Shown here one piece after another: positions 55,998 to 58,520 of a stretch of DNA of 58,520 nt; position 1 is the stretch's first letter; each line of letters starts with the position of its first letter. The stretch lies in assembly GCA_902801375.1 (NCBI GenBank), contig CADCIB010000015.1:1-58520 (forward strand). Direction: 5' to 3'. Origin of the DNA: an uncultured Prevotellaceae bacterium. GTDB taxonomy: Bacteria > Bacteroidota > Bacteroidia > Bacteroidales > Bacteroidaceae. The position numbers and the translations under genes are program-made. The notes under the pieces are model-generated. The model was not told where the DNA came from. It saw only the letters and a program-made list of their open reading frames with translations, and did not search any database.

Positions 55998-56621
55998 ATG
56001 ACCATCATTGGAATTGCCGGAGGTACCGGTTCAGGAAAAACCACCGTAGTGAAGAGAATCGTCGAAGAGCTCCCGCCCCATTGCGTGGCGGTGGTGCCCC
56101 TCGACTCGTATTATAACGACACCTCCGACCTCACGGAGGAGGAACGGCGCAACATCAACTTCGACCACCCTGACGCCTTCGACTGGAAACTGCTCCACAA
56201 GCAGATCTCCGAACTGCGCAAGGGACGCCCCATCGAGCAGCCCACCTACTCCTACATCGAGAGCAACCGTCAGAAAGAGACCATCCACGTGGAGCCCAAG
56301 CCCGTCATCATCATCGAGGGCATCATGACACTCGTCGACCGCCGCCTGCGCGACATGATGGACCTGAAAATCTTCGTCGATACCGATAGCGACGAGCGCC
56401 TCATCCGCAACATCCTCCGCGACGTGAAGGAGCGCGGCCGCACGGTCGATATGGTGCTCGACCGCTATCTCGACGTGCTCAAACCCATGCACGAGCAGTT
56501 CATCGAGCCCAGCAAGAAATATGCCGACATCATCATCCCTCAGGGCGGCGAGAATAAGAAAGGCATCGCCATCCTCTGCGACTACATCCACGGCATCGCC
56601 AAGCACAGCCAGATCATCTGA
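55998..56621 (+). CDS. udk: Uridine kinase
   Basis: Pyrimidine salvage: phosphorylates uridine and cytidine to UMP and CMP. The protein is 207 aa with P-loop GGTGSGKTT (residues 8-16), DSYYND (about 38), NFDHPDAFDWKLL, RPTYSY-type substrate region (QPTYSYIESNR) and FVDTDSDERLIRNILRDVKERGR. Nucleoside salvage next to nuclease genes is consistent with, but does not prove, a link to nucleic-acid uptake. Confidence 0.96.
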   Translation: MTIIGIAGGTGSGKTTVVKRIVEELPPHCVAVVPLDSYYNDTSDLTEEERRNINFDHPDAFDWKLLHKQISELRKGRPIEQPTYSYIESNRQKETIHVEPKPVIIIEGIMTLVDRRLRDMMDLKIFVDTDSDERLIRNILRDVKERGRTVDMVLDRYLDVLKPMHEQFIEPSKKYADIIIPQGGENKKGIAILCDYIHGIAKHSQII

Positions 56622-56646
56622 TCGGCAGGCTGAAGCCATATAACGC

Positions 56647-56684
56647 ACCATCCCCGAAAATCGAAACCGACTTTCGGGGATGGT
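56647..56684. terminator. Bidirectional terminator between udk and the AAA gene
   Basis: ACCATCCCCGAAA (56647-56659) and TTTCGGGGATGGT (56672-56684) form a perfect 13-bp stem with a 12-nt loop between convergent genes. Confidence 0.8.
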
Positions 56685-56703
56685 TGTCTATGGCGTGGGA
56701 TGC

Positions 56704-57744
56704 CTATCGCCCAAAGGCTTTCTTGATGTCAGCCAGTGTCAGCTCCGTGAGCTGCTCCTCCGTGAGGTTCTTTTCCTTCGAGATGCGGTTCGCCTGACAT
56801 TGGATGGCCTTCTCAAACACATTGCGCACATAGCGCGCATTGCCGAAGTTGCGGTCCTTGTGCTCCACGACATACTCCAGGGTCTCTCGCAGATACGTGG
56901 CCGCCTCCTTCGTGATGGTGTACTCGTTCTTGTTCATGTACATGCGGAAAATCTTGTACAGCTCCTCAGGCGTATAGTCGGGGAAGTTGATGTAGCGGTT
57001 GAAGCGCGACTGCAGACCCGGGTTCGAGTCGATGAAGTGCTTCATCTCGTCGGTATAGCCGGCCACGATCACCACCAGCTTGTCGCGGTCGTCCTCCATG
57101 CGCTTCAGCAGCGTTGCCACCGCCTCGTCGCCGTAGTCCTGACTGCCGGAATGCTGCGTCAGCGCGTAGGCCTCGTCGATGAAGAGCACACCGTTCAGCG
57201 CTGAGTCGCACATCGCGTTCACCTTGGGCGCCGTCTGGCCCACATACTGCCCGATCATGCCTGAGCGGTCGGTCTCCACCAGATGGCCTTTCTTCAGGAT
57301 GCCCAGGTCCTTGTAGATACGCGCCACGATGCGCGCCACCGTTGTCTTACCCGTGCCCGGGCTTCCCGTGAACACCAGGTGATACGACATGTTGGGGTTC
57401 TTCAGACCCTTGTCGGCACGCATCTTCTGCACCTTCGCGAAGTTGGCCAGTGTGCGCACCTCCTCCTTCACCGACTCCAGGCCTATCAGGCTCTGCAGCT
57501 CCTCGTAGGGGTCGTTCTCCAGCGGTTTCTCCACGCTGAAGGGTTTCTTCTCCTCGTCGCTGGCGCCCTCCTCGCGGTCCTGGTCGCGCTGGCGGAAGTG
57601 GCCGTCCGACGTCCCTTTCTTGTCCACCTGTTCTTCGCTCTCCTTGTCCTCCTGGAACACGCCCACGAGCGTGGTCACCAGTCCTGTTGCCAAGAAAGCG
57701 GCCACAAGGATGATCACAGTCTTCTTCGAAATGTTCACTTGCAT
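56704..57744 (-). CDS. Membrane-anchored AAA+ ATPase, CbbX/SpoVK-like
   Basis: A 346-aa protein. An N-terminal membrane helix (about residues 8-28, TVIILVAAFLATGLVTTLVGVF) is followed by a charged linker (KEDKESEEQ to ASDEEKK). The AAA+ domain (about 75-320) has Walker A GSPGTGKTT, Walker B VLFIDEAYAL, and SRFNRYINFPDYTPEEL. This is the CbbX/SpoVK family. In other phyla members remodel Rubisco or act in sporulation; here the partner is unknown. Confidence 0.87.
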   Translation of the reverse strand: MQVNISKKTVIILVAAFLATGLVTTLVGVFQEDKESEEQVDKKGTSDGHFRQRDQDREEGASDEEKKPFSVEKPLENDPYEELQSLIGLESVKEEVRTLANFAKVQKMRADKGLKNPNMSYHLVFTGSPGTGKTTVARIVARIYKDLGILKKGHLVETDRSGMIGQYVGQTAPKVNAMCDSALNGVLFIDEAYALTQHSGSQDYGDEAVATLLKRMEDDRDKLVVIVAGYTDEMKHFIDSNPGLQSRFNRYINFPDYTPEELYKIFRMYMNKNEYTITKEAATYLRETLEYVVEHKDRNFGNARYVRNVFEKAIQCQANRISKEKNLTEEQLTELTLADIKKAFGR

Positions 57745-57756
57745 ATTTCTCTCTGT

Positions 57757-58167
57757 TTAGGTTTTCTTCATCAGTAGGTAAATGCCATAGGGCACCACAT
57801 AGCAGACCGCGTCCACGAGGTCGAACGTCCCAGGCAGCAGACCCATACCCTGCAGCCCTTCGCTCAGCACCCCGATCAGCGGGATGATGCCCGCCACCAT
57901 CCATTTCCAGGGATGCTGGCGGAACAGCCCGTCCACGATCAGCACATAGCCCGCCGACCATAGCCCGTCGGGCAGGCAGTAGACCACCCATTCGGGCAGC
58001 GCCCACTGCAGCGTGTGCTCCCGCCATCGGCCCAGCAGCTCTCCCATGCCCGCCCGGCAGGCCAGCTGGTAGATCAGGAGCGAACTTTGTCGGAACAGCA
58101 GATACATCATTCCGCCTATGCCGACCAATGCCGCCCCGGCCACTGTCTTGAGCATCTGTACCATCAA
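57757..58167 (-). CDS. VanZ-like membrane protein
   Basis: A 136-aa protein with about four membrane helices (TVAGAALVGIGGMMYLLF, WVVYCLPDGLWSAGYVLIVDGL, WMVAGIIPLIGVLSEGLQG, LVDAVCYVVPYGIYLLM). The arrangement with conserved SEGLQ and DLVDAV in the third and fourth helices resembles VanZ-like proteins. The role is unknown. It lies 12 nt upstream of the AAA gene and is probably in its operon. Confidence 0.72.
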   Translation of the reverse strand: MMVQMLKTVAGAALVGIGGMMYLLFRQSSLLIYQLACRAGMGELLGRWREHTLQWALPEWVVYCLPDGLWSAGYVLIVDGLFRQHPWKWMVAGIIPLIGVLSEGLQGMGLLPGTFDLVDAVCYVVPYGIYLLMKKT

Positions 58168-58171
58168 CCTG

Positions 58172-58179
58172 CAAATTTA
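58172..58179 (-). promoter_or_regulatory. -7 element of the VanZ-AAA operon
   Basis: Minus-strand TAAATTTG immediately upstream of the start codon at 58167, giving a very short leader. A TTG lies at 58205-58203 (23-nt spacing). Confidence 0.4.
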
Positions 58180-58241
58180 ACGAATTATTGTCGTTCTGCC
58201 CGCAATCCCCTTCAATCTTTAACAATAATTATCGTCTGAAC

Positions 58242-58520
58242 TCTCCTTGTAGGGGATACATGCCTCCCTCTTTATCTCCCCCTGTAGGGGATATGTGACC
58301 CCCTCTTATCTCCCCCTGTAGGGGAAATGTGACCCCCTCTTATCTCCCCCTGTAGGGGGAGGAATAGTTAGTGCTGAGCGCAGAAATGAACCACTCCCCT
58401 CAAGATGCCTGATAGGTTGGCCCCCGTAGGCACTCCCCTCCTACAGGAGGGGTTAGGGGGAGGTCACAGGGGTGAGGTCATGAAGGGAATCAGCCTCCTG
58501 CAGGGGAAATGCGACCCCCT
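58242..58520 (+). repeat. 34-bp tandem repeat array with inverted terminal copies, cut by the window edge
   Basis: Units starting at 58275, 58309 and 58343 (TCTCCCCCTGTAGGGG...) repeat every 34 bp, with a diverged 33-bp unit at 58242. An inverted-type element (CCCCTCCTACAGGAGGGG, TTAGGGGGAGG) lies at 58436-58463, and another partial unit (CTGCAGGGGAAATG) ends the window. There is no gene in 58168-58520. Confidence 0.85.

Overview
The window looks like chromosome from a Bacteroidales bacterium of the Prevotellaceae (Prevotella/Segatella type). Four things point there: promoters of the Bacteroidetes form (TTG, about 20 nt, then TAnnTTTG) in front of many genes; almost no Shine-Dalgarno sequences; a conserved nusB-yajC-ybbR-coaE-DUF5606 operon; and family-restricted proteins such as DUF5606, DUF5689, a MEMO1-AMMECR1 fusion and a large TonB-type receptor. 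Apart from a tmRNA there is no tRNA or rRNA, no CRISPR array, and no recognisable transposase or integrase.

Layout. 0.2-2.7 kb: minus-strand housekeeping operon rplY-pth-hslR-purN, with heptamer repeats between its genes. 2.8-6.2 kb: the nusB operon, then an hsp20 gene (6.4 kb) and a small lipoprotein gene. 7.7-14.1 kb: a secreted helical-repeat protein overlapping a lipoprotein, an HD-domain protein, an oxaloacetate-decarboxylase-like carboxyltransferase whose biotinyl-type domain has no lysine at the expected place, and a small outer-membrane barrel. 14.2-26.2 kb: envelope polysaccharide region, with a Wzi-like protein and a minus-strand export and assembly operon (Wza, two Wzz, Wzx, Wzy, three GT2 domains in two genes). 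27-28.1 kb: a secreted alpha/beta hydrolase.

28.1-34.1 kb is an AT-rich accessory island on the minus strand. It holds a restriction-methylase fusion, an Mrr-type nuclease, an unknown protein, a candidate toxin/immunity pair with a tiny leading ORF, and a DUF4417 gene whose 3' end runs antisense into the hydrolase gene. A 200-bp nested inverted-repeat region and ssrA (tmRNA) follow. The 3' end of ssrA is duplicated exactly 100 bp downstream, as a recombination scar would be. At 35.2-37.1 kb a cupin/PPOx pair lies divergent from an HxlR regulator, with two dyad operators between them, then a thioredoxin-like gene.

37.2-40.1 kb is the part I find most interesting: a WYL-domain regulator divergent from a TROVE/Ro60 (Rsr) gene. 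The gap holds a symmetric pair of inverted operator half-sites exactly 50 bp apart. It also holds a leader RNA whose ends close in a perfect 9-bp stem around internal hairpins, the general architecture of a Y RNA.

40.1-48.6 kb: greA, AmmeMemoRadiSam genes, rhaA-rhaT, Fe/Mn superoxide dismutase, a PagL-like barrel, a NucA-type lipoprotein nuclease and rpmE2. 48.7-55.3 kb: a TonB-type receptor, a DUF5689 lipoprotein and a lipoprotein with three OB-like repeats form an operon divergent from a secreted endonuclease/exonuclease/phosphatase protein. Together with the nearby nuclease this suggests a surface system for using nucleic acids or nucleotides. 55.3-58.2 kb: a uracil-DNA-glycosylase-like protein, uridine kinase, a membrane-anchored CbbX-type AAA ATPase and a VanZ-like protein. 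The window ends in 34-bp tandem repeats.
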